Made by a program: the position numbers and the translations under genes. From CAZPMO01 sp964587515 (lineage in GTDB: Bacteria; Pseudomonadota; Alphaproteobacteria; MPNO01): a DNA stretch of 22,580 nucleotides. Shown one piece after another: positions 14,040 through 22,527 of this stretch; positions within the stretch are counted from its first letter, which is position 1; each line of letters begins with the position of its first letter. The notes beneath the pieces were generated by a model. That model did no database searches. It was not told the origin of the DNA and saw only the letters and a list, made by a program, of their open reading frames with translations. Location: contig CAZPMO010000069.1 in assembly GCA_964587515.1 (NCBI GenBank), positions 1-22,580 of the forward strand, in the 5' to 3' direction.

Positions 14040-15109
14040 ATGGGCGAAATTCTCGGCATCGGAACGACCCACTATCCGGGCCTGACGGGAACCGACGCAG
14101 GCCTGAGTTCGATCTGGCGGTTCATCATCAACGCGCCGCTCATCGACCCGAAATGGAAGGACGAGCGGAACTGGCCGGACGGCATGCGCGACGAGGTGGG
14201 GAACGACATGGGCCTCTCCTCGGCGGCGACCTATCGCGAGCGCATGTGGACAAACTTCCGCAAGCAACGCCAGATGATCGACGAGTTCGAGCCGGACTTC
14301 ATCGTCATCGTCGCCGACGACCAGTATGAGAATTTCAAGGAAGACATCATCCCGCCATTCTGCGTCTACGGCCTCGACGACGAGTTCGAACAGGAGGTCT
14401 GGGGCCACGGGTTCATGGCCGAGAAGGACAATTACTGGGGCGAGCCGCATGATTGGAAGGCGACCTTTCATGGCCACCGCGACGGCGCCAAGCGCCTCAC
14501 CGCCGGCCTGCTCGAACGCGGCGTGGCGATGCCGTACGCCTATCGGACGCTGCATTCGCCGGTCCTGGCGCACGGATTCAATTACACGGTGATGTATCTC
14601 GATCTCGATCGGCGGGGCTTTCCCCATCCGATCATTCCGTTCCACGTGAACTGCTATGGCAGCGCCGTGATCACAGCCGGCGGCGCTTTCGACCATCTCT
14701 TCAAGGAACCGGAGGAGAACGGCATCCCCGACCCGCCCGGCCCCAACCGGCGCTATGCCACGAGGTCGGCGCGAAAATGGCGGAAACCCTGGCGGAGAGC
14801 CCCTATCGGTCCGTCATCATGGCGTCGTCGAGCTGGTCGCACTGCTTCCTGTCGCCGAACTCCGGCTATGTCGTCCCCGATTTCGAGTCCGACCGGATGA
14901 TGCTCGACACGTTGAGAGAGGGTGATTACGAGGTGTGGCGGCGGCGCACCATCGAGGAGACCGAGGCGGCCGGCCATCATGAAATGCTGAACTGGCATGT
15001 GCTGGCGGGCGCCATGAACACGCTCGGCCGCAAGCCGGAGATCACCGACTATGTGGAGACCTTCATCTTCCAGTCCAACAAGTGCTTCGCCGCCTTTCCG
15101 CCGAATTAG
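14040..15109 (+). CDS. LigB-type (class III) extradiol ring-cleavage dioxygenase, with an apparent frameshift
   Basis: The protein begins MGEILGIGTTHYPGL, the usual start of LigB-family extradiol dioxygenases, with the metal-ligand His at residue 11. It continues with VADDQYENF (91-99), LHSPVLAHGFNY (171-182) and PFHVNCYG (200-207), and later SSSWSHCFL and FIFQSN. These Fe(II) enzymes open catechol-type rings; protocatechuate 4,5-dioxygenase beta subunit is the model. The frame is broken near 14747: residues up to GPN are in one frame and CHEVGAKMAETLAESPYRS onward in another. One extra C in AACCGG gives GPNPALCHEVG, as expected for the family, and a protein of about 356 residues. ATG 14040 is chosen because GGGAG lies 8 bases before it. 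A sequencing error or a recent mutation would both explain it. Confidence 0.85.
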
Positions 15110-15124
15110 AGCGTGAGCTAATTC
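15103..15124. terminator. Short dyad containing both stop codons of convergent genes
   Basis: GAATTAG (15103-15109) pairs with CTAATTC (15118-15124) over an 8-base loop. It includes the LigB stop and the amidase stop. The stem is only 7 bp and A+T-rich, so terminator function is uncertain. Confidence 0.3.
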
Positions 15125-16404
15125 CGCATCAACACCTGTTCGACCCACCGCGCATTGTCGAACAAATCATCGTCGCCACCGGCGCGGCCGACCAGAAGAA
15201 CGCCGACCGGCAATCCGTTGGGCCCCTTGTGCGACGGCAAGGTGATGCAGGGTAATCGCAGGAACGACCACATGGTCTGAAAGCGGACATCGCCGGTCCA
15301 GGCGTGCCCCTTGGGCGCCTCGCCGTTGGCGCTCGGCGTCAGCAACAGATCGAAATCCTCGAATATTCCCGGCATCGCGGCCCGGCACTCGACGCCGAAA
15401 TCGAGCGCCGCGAGATAGTCTTCCTGGGAGGTGTCCCAGCCGAGCTGAAATATTTCCCGCATCTTTTCACTCAACTTGTCCCGGTGATTTTGCCATTCAT
15501 AGGTGTAGGCGCGGGCCGCCTCCACCGCGAGCACGGACCACTGGCGGGGTGTGATATCGGCGAACCGGTCCGGCAGCGCGACGTCGGTCACGCTGGCGCC
15601 GGCGGCGGCGAGCCGGGCCGCGCTGTCCTCAAGCGCCTCGACTGACGATGGGTCCATCTCGTCCCACAAATGGGTCCGGCAAAGCCCGATCCGGGGCGGC
15701 CGGGCGGGCATTCCGCCCGGCGCCGGCGGCGTCCGGGTCGTGAGGACAGCGGCGCACAGCGCGACATCGTCGACCGTCCGCGTCATGAACCCGATGGTGT
15801 CGAGCGATTCCGCCTGGGGCGCGAGGCCGCGCCGGTCGAACAGGCCGAAGGTCGACTTGAAGCCCACGGCGCCGCAGAACGCGGCGGGGCGGATCACCGA
15901 GCCCGCGGTCTGGGAGCCGAAGGCGATGGGCACCATTTTGTCGGCGACCGCGGCGGCCGAGCCGCTCGACGAGCCGGCGGGAGTATGGTCGATATTGTGC
16001 GGATTGCGCGTCTTCGATGGCGGCGAGGCGGCGAACTCGGTGGTGACGGTCTTGCCCATGATCACCGCGCCCGCCCGCCGCAGCAGCGCGACCGCGGCCG
16101 CGTCCGACGCCGGCCGGTTATTCTCGTATATGGGAGAGCCGAACGCGGTCGGCATGTCGTAGGTGTCGTAGATATCCTTGATGCCGACGGGTACGCCGTG
16201 CAGCGGTCCCCGCGACGGCTCGGCGTCGCGCTCGCGCGCCTGGGCGAGACCGTATTCGGCATCGAGATATTCCCACGCCCGCACATCGGGTTCGCGCAAT
16301 TCGATGCGGAGGAGGCAATCGGCCACCACCGCTTCCGACGTGGTTTCGCCCGCCGCGATCCGCCGCGCAACCTCCGTCGCGCTAAGTTCATTGAGTCCGC
16401 TCAC
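15118..16404 (-). CDS. Amidase (amidase-signature family)
   Basis: A 428-residue amidase-signature enzyme, cytoplasmic, hydrolysing a C-N amide bond. The Ser-cisSer-Lys triad is visible: K76 in VPVGIKDIYDT, cis-Ser S146 in PAGSSSGSAAAVA, and nucleophile S169 in SQTAGSVIRPAAF. Other marks are RGPLHGVPVGIKD (65-77), AGAVIMGKT (111-119) and CGAVGFKSTFGL. Family members act on many aryl and alkyl amides, aminoacyl-tRNA or allophanate; length and lack of extra domains point to a small-molecule amidase, substrate unknown. The start is GTG 16404 with GGAGG 7 bases upstream. It converges on the LigB-type gene with 8 bases between stops, so a common pathway is possible but they are not co-transcribed. 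Confidence 0.92.
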   Translation of the reverse strand: MSGLNELSATEVARRIAAGETTSEAVVADCLLRIELREPDVRAWEYLDAEYGLAQARERDAEPSRGPLHGVPVGIKDIYDTYDMPTAFGSPIYENNRPASDAAAVALLRRAGAVIMGKTVTTEFAASPPSKTRNPHNIDHTPAGSSSGSAAAVADKMVPIAFGSQTAGSVIRPAAFCGAVGFKSTFGLFDRRGLAPQAESLDTIGFMTRTVDDVALCAAVLTTRTPPAPGGMPARPPRIGLCRTHLWDEMDPSSVEALEDSAARLAAAGASVTDVALPDRFADITPRQWSVLAVEAARAYTYEWQNHRDKLSEKMREIFQLGWDTSQEDYLAALDFGVECRAAMPGIFEDFDLLLTPSANGEAPKGHAWTGDVRFQTMWSFLRLPCITLPSHKGPNGLPVGVLLVGRAGGDDDLFDNARWVEQVLMRN

Positions 16405-16522
16405 CCTTCGCCTCCCGCATACGTGATTATGGGATGTCGATTATTGTCGACGGCGCATATTGCACCCGATATCCGAAACTCCCAAACATCGCCGCGCGAG
16501 CCTGAACGCGGAGATCATTATA

Positions 16523-16550
16523 TATAATGTATCCTGTTGCGCAACGAGAT
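16523..16550 (+). promoter_or_regulatory. higBA promoter -10 box and palindromic operator
   Basis: A perfect TATAAT (16523-16528) is followed at once by ATCCTGTTGCGCAACGAGAT (16531-16550), a 20-base palindrome with 8 of 10 pairs matched and a perfect GTTGCGCAAC core. The location fits autorepression by HigA. No good -35 box is visible. Confidence 0.55.
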
Positions 16551-16555
16551 ATAAA

Positions 16556-16861
16556 ATGTTACGCTATGTTATGGAGATTCGGAATATTCGCCATAAGGGC
16601 CTGAGGAATTTCATAGAGAAGAACAATTCCAAAGGATTGCCGCCGGATCATGTGGTGAAGATCGCCGATATCGTGTCGTTCCTGATCAATATAGAGAATA
16701 TCGACGAGGTATCAGATCTCCAGAAATACAGACCGCATCTCCTCACCGGGGACCGCCACGGGACATATAGTTTTCACGTTACGGCCAACTGGCGGATCAC
16801 CTTCAGGCATGATGCGGAATTCGATGAAATTTATGACGTCGATTATGAAGATTATCACTGA
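16556..16861 (+). CDS. higB: HigB-type toxin (RelE/ParE fold, mRNA interferase)
   Basis: A toxin of 96-101 residues of the HigB/RelE superfamily, which cleaves mRNA on the ribosome. Family marks are IRNIRHKGLRNFIEKN near the N-terminus, a middle helix (HVVKIADIVSFLINI), LQKYRPHLLTGDRHGTYSF, and TANWRITFRHD...YDVDYEDYH at the end, where the basic residues of RITFR and the final YxDYH are typical. The start may be ATG 16556 or ATG 16571 (MEIRNIRHKG), the latter matching family starts best; neither has a strong ribosome site. Toxin-first order with the antitoxin 30 bases downstream is the usual higBA arrangement. Its GC is lower than neighbours, consistent with acquisition as a mobile module. 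Confidence 0.88.
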   Translation: MLRYVMEIRNIRHKGLRNFIEKNNSKGLPPDHVVKIADIVSFLINIENIDEVSDLQKYRPHLLTGDRHGTYSFHVTANWRITFRHDAEFDEIYDVDYEDYH

Positions 16862-16891
16862 TTCCTGGTATGACGTCTGGAAGGAGTACGA

Positions 16892-17188
16892 ATGATGGCG
16901 GTCAAGATAGGCATGGATGCGGTTCATCCCGGTGGATTTATCCGGCGGTCCGTTTTGCCGGATGATTTGTCGGTCACCGCCGCCGCCGAAGCGCTGGGCG
17001 TAGGCCGGCCGGCGCTCTCCAATCTGCTGAACGAGAAGGCCTCGCTATCACCGGAGATGGCGCTTCGTGTGGAGAAGGCCTTCGGCGTCAAAATGGATAC
17101 GCTACTCAGGATGCAGGCGCGCCATGATGCATTCCTTATGCGCCGGCGTGAAAGCGACATTCGCGTGCGGCGTTACGAATCGGCATAA
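16892..17188 (+). CDS. higA: HigA-type antitoxin (XRE-family HTH)
   Basis: A 98-residue antitoxin and repressor. It begins with HPGGFIRRSVLPDDLSVTAA, followed by the helix-turn-helix AAEALGVGRPALSNLLNEKA (residues about 31-50) and SPEMALRVEKAFGVKMDTLLRMQARHD, the standard HigA/VapI layout. It neutralises HigB and should bind the palindrome at 16531-16550. A strong GGAAGGAG (16879-16886) precedes ATG 16892, implying more translation of antitoxin than toxin, as expected for such pairs. Confidence 0.92.
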   Translation: MMAVKIGMDAVHPGGFIRRSVLPDDLSVTAAAEALGVGRPALSNLLNEKASLSPEMALRVEKAFGVKMDTLLRMQARHDAFLMRRRESDIRVRRYESA

Positions 17189-17258
17189 CAAACAATAAAA
17201 TGGAGCTATTGGAACTGCGCACTTGCGGTTCGGAGCCTGACCCCTATACACGAGCGCC

Positions 17259-19064
17259 ATGGCGCCTCCTCTTCTTATCCTGCGTGATATCCGCCTGACG
17301 CTCGGTGGTCCGCCGCTGCTCGACGGCGCTGCGCTTTCGGTTTCCGAAGGGGACCGGTTGTGTCTGGTCGGACGTAACGGGTCGGGTAAGTCAACGCTAA
17401 TGAGGATCGCGGCCGGGCTCGTGGAACCGGATTCGGGCGAGGTTTTTGTCCAGCCGGGATCGACGGTGCGTTACCTGGCGCAGGAACCCGGTCTCGGCGG
17501 CTTCGCGACGACGCTCGCCTATGTGGAGGCGGGGCTGGGGCCGGGCGACGATCCTCACCGCGCGCGGCTTCTGCTGGAGCGGCTGGGTCTGGACGGCGGC
17601 GAGGACCCGGCAATTCTGTCGGGCGGCGAGGCGCGGCGCTGCGGCCTCGCCCGCGTGCTCGCGCCCAAGCCTGATATCCTGCTGCTCGACGAGCCCACCA
17701 ACCATCTCGATCTGCCGGCCATCGAGTGGCTGGAAGGCGAACTGCGCGCCATGCGTTCCGCCCTGGTGCTGGTCAGCCATGACCGGCGTTTCCTGGAGAC
17801 CCTGTCGCGGGCCACGGTGTGGCTCAGCGCCGGCGGGACGCGCCGCATGGCGCACGGTTTCAAGGGATTCGAGGCGCGGCGCGACGAGGTGCTGGAGCAG
17901 GAGGAAAAGGACCGCCACAAGCTCGACCGCAAGCTCACCGCCGAAGCCGACTGGCTGCACAAGGGCGTCACGGCCCGGCGCAAGCGCAATCAGGGCCGGC
18001 TGCGCGCGCTGTATGCATTGCGCGCCAAGCGCCGCGAACAGCGCGGCCCGGTGGGCACCGTCAAATTCGCGGTGACCGAAACTTCCCTATCGGGGAAGCT
18101 GGTGGCCGAGGCCAGCGGGGTTTCGAAATCCTTCGGCGGGGCGGCGGTGGTGCGGGATTTCTCCACTCGGGTCCAGCGCGGCGACCGCATCGGCATTGTC
18201 GGCCCCAACGGCGCCGGCAAGACGACGCTGCTGAACCTTCTGACCGGCGCGCTGCCGCCCGATGACGGCGAAATCCGGCTCGGCGCGAACCTCCGGATGG
18301 TCACCCTCGATCAGCGCCGCGAGAGCCTGGATGCGGACAGCACGCTGAGCGAGGCGCTGACCGGCGGGCGGGGCGATACGGTTTCAGTCGCCGGTGCATC
18401 GCGCCACGTGGTCTCCTACATGAAGGATTTTCTGTTTTCGCCGGAACAGGCGCGCACCCCTGTCCGGGTCCTGTCGGGCGGCGAGCGCGGCCGGTTGATG
18501 CTGGCCCGCGCGCTGGCGCGCCCGTCCAACCTGCTGGTGCTCGACGAGCCGACCAACGACCTCGACCTCGAGACCCTCGATCTGTTGCAGGAAATGCTGG
18601 CCGATTATCCCGGCACCGTGTTGCTGGTCAGCCACGACCGGGATTTCCTGGACCGCGTGGTGACCTCGGTGATCGCCTCGGAAGGGGAGGGACGGTGGAT
18701 CGAATATGCCGGCGGCTATAGCGACATGATCGCCCAGCGCGCCGGCGCGCCGGTCGTGGAGCATGAAACGCCATCCCCGGCAAAAAAAACGGCGTCGTCG
18801 CCGTCGCCCCGACGGGCGCAACAACCGAGATTGTCCTTCAACGAAAAGCACGCGCTGGAGACCCTGCCGGTCCGGATGGAGGAACTCGCCGCCGTGATCG
18901 CGAAGCACGAGACCGCGTTGGCCGATCCCGAATTCTATTCAAGCGATCCCACCGGGTTCGAGACGGCGGCCGAAGCGCTCGGCCGCGCCCAAACCGAGTT
19001 GGCCGAGGCCGAGGAGGAATGGCTGTCCCTGGAATTGAAACGCGAATCCATCGAAGGCGGGTAG
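17259..19064 (+). CDS. uup: ABC-F ATPase, Uup-like
   Basis: A 601-residue soluble protein with two ABC ATPase domains and no membrane segments, so an ABC-F protein rather than a transporter. Domain 1: Walker A GRNGSGKST (38-46), signature LSGGE (120-124), Walker B LLLDEPTNHLD (141-151). Then a long charged linker (about 205-265). Domain 2: Walker A GPNGAGKTT (315-323), LSGGE (405-409), Walker B LLVLDEPTNDLD (425-436). A flexible segment (about 505-530) is followed by a C-terminal coiled coil (about 540-600), the feature that marks Uup, which acts on ribosomes and in DNA-related processes. No strong ribosome site precedes ATG 17259. It is 70 bases downstream of higA and probably independent; it converges on the hydantoinase gene. 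Confidence 0.93.
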   Translation: MAPPLLILRDIRLTLGGPPLLDGAALSVSEGDRLCLVGRNGSGKSTLMRIAAGLVEPDSGEVFVQPGSTVRYLAQEPGLGGFATTLAYVEAGLGPGDDPHRARLLLERLGLDGGEDPAILSGGEARRCGLARVLAPKPDILLLDEPTNHLDLPAIEWLEGELRAMRSALVLVSHDRRFLETLSRATVWLSAGGTRRMAHGFKGFEARRDEVLEQEEKDRHKLDRKLTAEADWLHKGVTARRKRNQGRLRALYALRAKRREQRGPVGTVKFAVTETSLSGKLVAEASGVSKSFGGAAVVRDFSTRVQRGDRIGIVGPNGAGKTTLLNLLTGALPPDDGEIRLGANLRMVTLDQRRESLDADSTLSEALTGGRGDTVSVAGASRHVVSYMKDFLFSPEQARTPVRVLSGGERGRLMLARALARPSNLLVLDEPTNDLDLETLDLLQEMLADYPGTVLLVSHDRDFLDRVVTSVIASEGEGRWIEYAGGYSDMIAQRAGAPVVEHETPSPAKKTASSPSPRRAQQPRLSFNEKHALETLPVRMEELAAVIAKHETALADPEFYSSDPTGFETAAEALGRAQTELAEAEEEWLSLELKRESIEGG

Positions 19065-19081
19065 GCCGAATATTTCAGACG

Positions 19082-20515
19082 TCACACCACGGGCCGGGTC
19101 CGGATCGCCTCGCTGATCTTGCGCTTCAGAAGCTTCCCGTCCTTCGCATCACCGAAAAACTCCCCGTCTTCCATCATGATCTTGCCCCGTAGGAGTGTGA
19201 GGGTTGGCCAGGCTTCGGCCTCGAACCCTTCCCATGGGGTGTAATCGCTCTCGTGAAGACGGGCCGCCGTGATCGTGCGCCGCTCGGCCGGGTCCAGGAT
19301 CGTGATGTCGGCGTCGCTGCCGGCGGCCAGCGCTCCCTTGCGGGGATAGAGGCCCATGATCTTGGCGACGTTGGAGGAGACCAGGTCGGTAAATTTCGCG
19401 AGGCTGTAGCCGCGCTTCGCCACCATCTCGGTGTACATCACCGAGACGCGGGGCTCGCAGCCGGCATTGCCGCCGGTGGTGTCGTCGACGCGATTGCCCT
19501 GGGTCTTGGTGGAAAGGGTACAGCAGATCTCATCGGTCGCGATCGAGGAGATCGAGCCCCTGAGCTGGCCCTCCCACAGCGCTTCCTGATCCGAGCTTTC
19601 CTTCAGGCTCGGATAGGTGTGATAGATCTGGCCGTTGGGGCGTTTGTAGTGCTCGTGGGTGAACATCAGATACTGATGCAGGGTCTCGCCGTAGATCGGA
19701 TAGCCCCGGGCGCGCGACGCCTCGATGGCCGCGACGCCGGTGGCGGCGCTCACATGCATCATGTAAAGCGGCGTCCCTTCCACGTGCTCCGCGAGCCGAA
19801 TGATGCGGCGGAAGGACAGATCCTCCGACATGGCGTTGTGAACCTCGGCCATGTTTTCGAATCCGTTGCGGCCTTCCCGGTTCAACACGTCGTACATGTG
19901 CATGACGATTTCATCGTCCTCGGCGTGGATCGCGCCGATCCCGCCATCCTTCTTCAGCACCTTGAATATTTCCCAGATATGCCCGTGGGTGATCTTGCGG
20001 CCCTTGCGGCTGGGCGTGATGTCGGTGGTGAAGATCTTGACCGACGGGAATCCGTCCTGGATGGCCTCGCCGATCTGCGGCGGTAAGTCGGGCGGTATCT
20101 CACCTTGCACCATGATGTGATAGCCGTAATCGGCGTAACACTTGCCCGTCCAATCCTGGGACCGGATGTTGACGGCCTCTTCGATGGTGCGGCCGTGCCG
20201 CCATTCCGCGAAATCGAGCAGCGTCGTGGTGCCGCCGTGGATCGCGGCGCGGCTGACGATATCCGGACCATCGGTCATCTTGACCTCGCCGCCTTCCTCG
20301 AGAGCGGGGATGTGCCACGAAGAGTGGATATGAGGATCGATGCCGCCCGGCATGACGATCTTGCCGGTGGCGTCGATCACCCGCGCCGCCTGGCCGTCGT
20401 CGAAAATGCCGGGTGCCGCGATCGCGGCGATGGTTTCGCCGGAAATGCACACATCCCAAGCGCCGTCGCCCTCGGGCGTCACCACCCGGTCGCCGCGAAT
20501 GATCAGATCGAACAT
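19082..20515 (-). CDS. D-hydantoinase / dihydropyrimidinase
   Basis: A 477-residue metal-dependent cyclic-ureide amidohydrolase with a TIM-barrel core. The binuclear metal site is complete: H62 and H64 in GGIDPHIHSSW, carboxylated lysine K160 in PSVKIFTTD, H197 in GAIHAEDD, H254 in MMHVSAATG, and D328 in SIATDEIC. It opens dihydropyrimidines or 5-substituted hydantoins to N-carbamoyl amino acids. The next steps in such pathways are done by a carbamoylase, and one is encoded divergently at 21574. It is 20 bases downstream of the quinone oxidoreductase gene on the same strand, so both are probably one transcript. ATG 20515 follows GAAGG at suitable distance. Allantoinase is less likely given the hydantoinase-type GxxDPHxH context and the D-carbamoylase neighbour. 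Confidence 0.92.
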   Translation of the reverse strand: MFDLIIRGDRVVTPEGDGAWDVCISGETIAAIAAPGIFDDGQAARVIDATGKIVMPGGIDPHIHSSWHIPALEEGGEVKMTDGPDIVSRAAIHGGTTTLLDFAEWRHGRTIEEAVNIRSQDWTGKCYADYGYHIMVQGEIPPDLPPQIGEAIQDGFPSVKIFTTDITPSRKGRKITHGHIWEIFKVLKKDGGIGAIHAEDDEIVMHMYDVLNREGRNGFENMAEVHNAMSEDLSFRRIIRLAEHVEGTPLYMMHVSAATGVAAIEASRARGYPIYGETLHQYLMFTHEHYKRPNGQIYHTYPSLKESSDQEALWEGQLRGSISSIATDEICCTLSTKTQGNRVDDTTGGNAGCEPRVSVMYTEMVAKRGYSLAKFTDLVSSNVAKIMGLYPRKGALAAGSDADITILDPAERRTITAARLHESDYTPWEGFEAEAWPTLTLLRGKIMMEDGEFFGDAKDGKLLKRKISEAIRTRPVV

Positions 20516-20535
20516 ATCATGCCTACCTTCAATGC

Positions 20536-21516
20536 TCAGTCGATGAACGACAATAGCAGCTTACCGGCGACCCCGCGGCCCTCCAGCCGGCGGTGCATCC
20601 CGGCCACGTCATCGAGCGGGAAGCGATCGACGATCGGCGCTTCAAGCGAGCCGTCCTCGAGCGCCGCGAGAACATGGTCCATCCCCCGCGCCCACAGATT
20701 TGGCCGCTCCATCACGTGGCCGAGGGAAAACCGGGTGAAGCTTTGCGAACGCGGCAGAACGCGGTCGCGAATGTTGTCGAAGGGCGTGGCCTCGGTTTCG
20801 CCGATATTGATGATCTGGCCGAGGACACGAACCGCGTCGAACGTCCGATCCAGCGTCTCGCCGCCGAGCGAGTCGATGGCGAGATCGACGCCTTCGCCGC
20901 CGATCATTTCCAACGCGGCGGCGACGAAATCGGACTCGTTCAGATTGACCACGCGCGCCGCCCCGTATTTCAGCGGACCGGCTTCCTTGCCGGGGGTCCC
21001 GACCGTGCCGATGACGCTCGCCCCGGCGTTGACGGCGAGCTGCGTGGTGAACAGCCCGACGCCGCCGCTTGACGCATGCAGCAGCACGGTGTCGCCGGCG
21101 GCGGTCGCGCGCACGGTATGCAGCATGTGATAGGCGGTCAGCGCCTGCACCTGAAAGGCGGCACCCACGTCGAGGGGAACGGCCGCCGGCAACCGGGTCG
21201 CCAGCGCGGCCGGCGCCGTGCAGCGCTCGGCGTACCCGCCCGAGTCGGGAAGAATGGCGATCACCCGCTCGCCGACGTCAAGCCCTTCCACCCCGGCGCC
21301 CAGCGCCAGCACCGTGCCCGATACCTCCCGGCCCATGACGTGCGGATAGCTGACCGGGTGGGGGTAGATGCCCTGGCGGCGTTGGATATCGGCCCAGTTG
21401 CATCCGCAATAGGCGATCTCGATCAGCACCTGGCCGGGCGCGGCTTCCGGCTCCGCGACCTCGCGCACAATCAGGGCTTCCAACCCTCCCGGGTTATCGA
21501 CAACGGCGGCGCGCAT
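20536..21516 (-). CDS. NAD(P)H:quinone oxidoreductase, zinc-independent MDR family
   Basis: A 326-residue medium-chain reductase of the QOR/zeta-crystallin type. It begins MRAAVVDNPGGLEALIVREV, has the GroES-like domain with CGCNWADIQRRQGIYPHP, then the nucleotide-binding Rossmann fold with HASSGGVGLFTTQLA (AxxGGVG motif) and a basic/Thr environment consistent with NADPH use. The zinc ligands of alcohol dehydrogenases are absent. It reduces quinones or alpha,beta-unsaturated carbonyls. The frame stays open far upstream, but ATG 21516 has AAGGAAG in front and starts the family homology. It is the first gene of the unit with the hydantoinase and is divergent from the carbamoylase with a 57-base gap holding both promoters. 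Confidence 0.92.
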   Translation of the reverse strand: MRAAVVDNPGGLEALIVREVAEPEAAPGQVLIEIAYCGCNWADIQRRQGIYPHPVSYPHVMGREVSGTVLALGAGVEGLDVGERVIAILPDSGGYAERCTAPAALATRLPAAVPLDVGAAFQVQALTAYHMLHTVRATAAGDTVLLHASSGGVGLFTTQLAVNAGASVIGTVGTPGKEAGPLKYGAARVVNLNESDFVAAALEMIGGEGVDLAIDSLGGETLDRTFDAVRVLGQIINIGETEATPFDNIRDRVLPRSQSFTRFSLGHVMERPNLWARGMDHVLAALEDGSLEAPIVDRFPLDDVAGMHRRLEGRGVAGKLLLSFID

Positions 21517-21573
21517 TGATTCTTCCTTCCCCCGCGAACCATACTCTATAAGAACGCTTGGAGGGGATCGCAG

Positions 21574-22509
21574 ATGGCGAGAGTGATAACCGTGGGCGCG
21601 GCGCAGCTGGGGCCCATCCAGCGCGCCGACAGCCGGTCCGCCGTCGTCGACCGCCTGTGCGCCATGATGCGCGACGCCCACGGCAAGGGCTGCGATCTGG
21701 TGGTCTTCCCCGAGTTGGCGCTGACCACTTTTTTTCCGCGCTGGGTCATGGACGACCAGGTCGAGATCGATGGCTGGTTCGAGCGCGAGATGCCCGGCGT
21801 CGAGACCCGCAAGCTGTTCGACCTGGCGGCCGAGCTCGAAATCGCCTTCCATCTGGGCTACGCGGAACTCACCGAGGAGGGCGGGCGGGCGCATCACTAC
21901 AACACCGCGATCCTGGTCGACAAAACCGGCCGGATCGTCGGCAAATACCGCAAAATTCACCTGCCGGGCCACGCCGAGTTCGACCCCGATCGCAGTTTCC
22001 AGCACCTGGAAAAACGCTACTTCGAAATTGGCGATCTGGGTTTTCCGGTAATGCGCGCCTTCGACGGCGTCCTCGGCATGTGCATCTGCAACGACCGGCG
22101 CTGGCCGGAAACCTATCGCGTCATGGGGCTGCAGGGGGTGGAGATGATCCTGCTCGGCTACAACACGCCCGCGCTTAATTCGCAATCGGACGAGCCCGCC
22201 GAACTGCGCGCCTTCCATAACCACCTCACCATGCAGGCCGGCGCTTACCAGAACAGCAGCTGGGTGGTCGGCGTCGCCAAGGCCGGCGACGAGGACGGCC
22301 ACGACATGATCGGGGACAGCGTCATCATCGCGCCCACCGGCAAAATCGTTGCCCAGGCCACCACGTTGGACGACGAGTTGATCGTCGCCGACTGCGATCT
22401 CGACGCCAGCGCCTTCGGCAAGAAGACCGTCTTCAATTTCGCGGCCCATCGGCGCATCGAGCATTATGGTCTGATCACCGAACGCGCCGGCGCAATTCCC
22501 CCAGAGTAA
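21574..22509 (+). CDS. N-carbamoyl-D-amino acid hydrolase (D-carbamoylase), nitrilase superfamily
   Basis: A 311-residue nitrilase-superfamily enzyme that removes the carbamoyl group from N-carbamoyl-D-amino acids, giving the D-amino acid, CO2 and ammonia. The catalytic triad falls at E47 (VVFPELAL), K127 (KYRKIHLPG) and C172 (MCICNDRRWPE), matching the positions in the Agrobacterium enzyme. CNDRRWPETYR and KIHLPGHAE...HLEKRYF are D-carbamoylase hallmarks; length is near the usual 304-313. It is cytoplasmic and usually tetrameric. GGAGGGG precedes ATG 21574. With the divergent hydantoinase it completes a hydantoin-to-D-amino-acid route; beta-ureidopropionase is a less likely alternative. Confidence 0.93.
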   Translation: MARVITVGAAQLGPIQRADSRSAVVDRLCAMMRDAHGKGCDLVVFPELALTTFFPRWVMDDQVEIDGWFEREMPGVETRKLFDLAAELEIAFHLGYAELTEEGGRAHHYNTAILVDKTGRIVGKYRKIHLPGHAEFDPDRSFQHLEKRYFEIGDLGFPVMRAFDGVLGMCICNDRRWPETYRVMGLQGVEMILLGYNTPALNSQSDEPAELRAFHNHLTMQAGAYQNSSWVVGVAKAGDEDGHDMIGDSVIIAPTGKIVAQATTLDDELIVADCDLDASAFGKKTVFNFAAHRRIEHYGLITERAGAIPPE

Positions 22510-22527
22510 TACCAAGGATCACTGATA

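Noticed and set aside
14040..16404. LigB-type dioxygenase and amidase as one operon
   Set aside because: The genes face each other (stops 8 bases apart), so they cannot be co-transcribed, though they could still share a pathway.
21517..22515. Long N-terminal extension of the quinone oxidoreductase
   Set aside because: The extension is antisense to the D-carbamoylase, whose triad is intact; family homology begins at the ATG at 21516.
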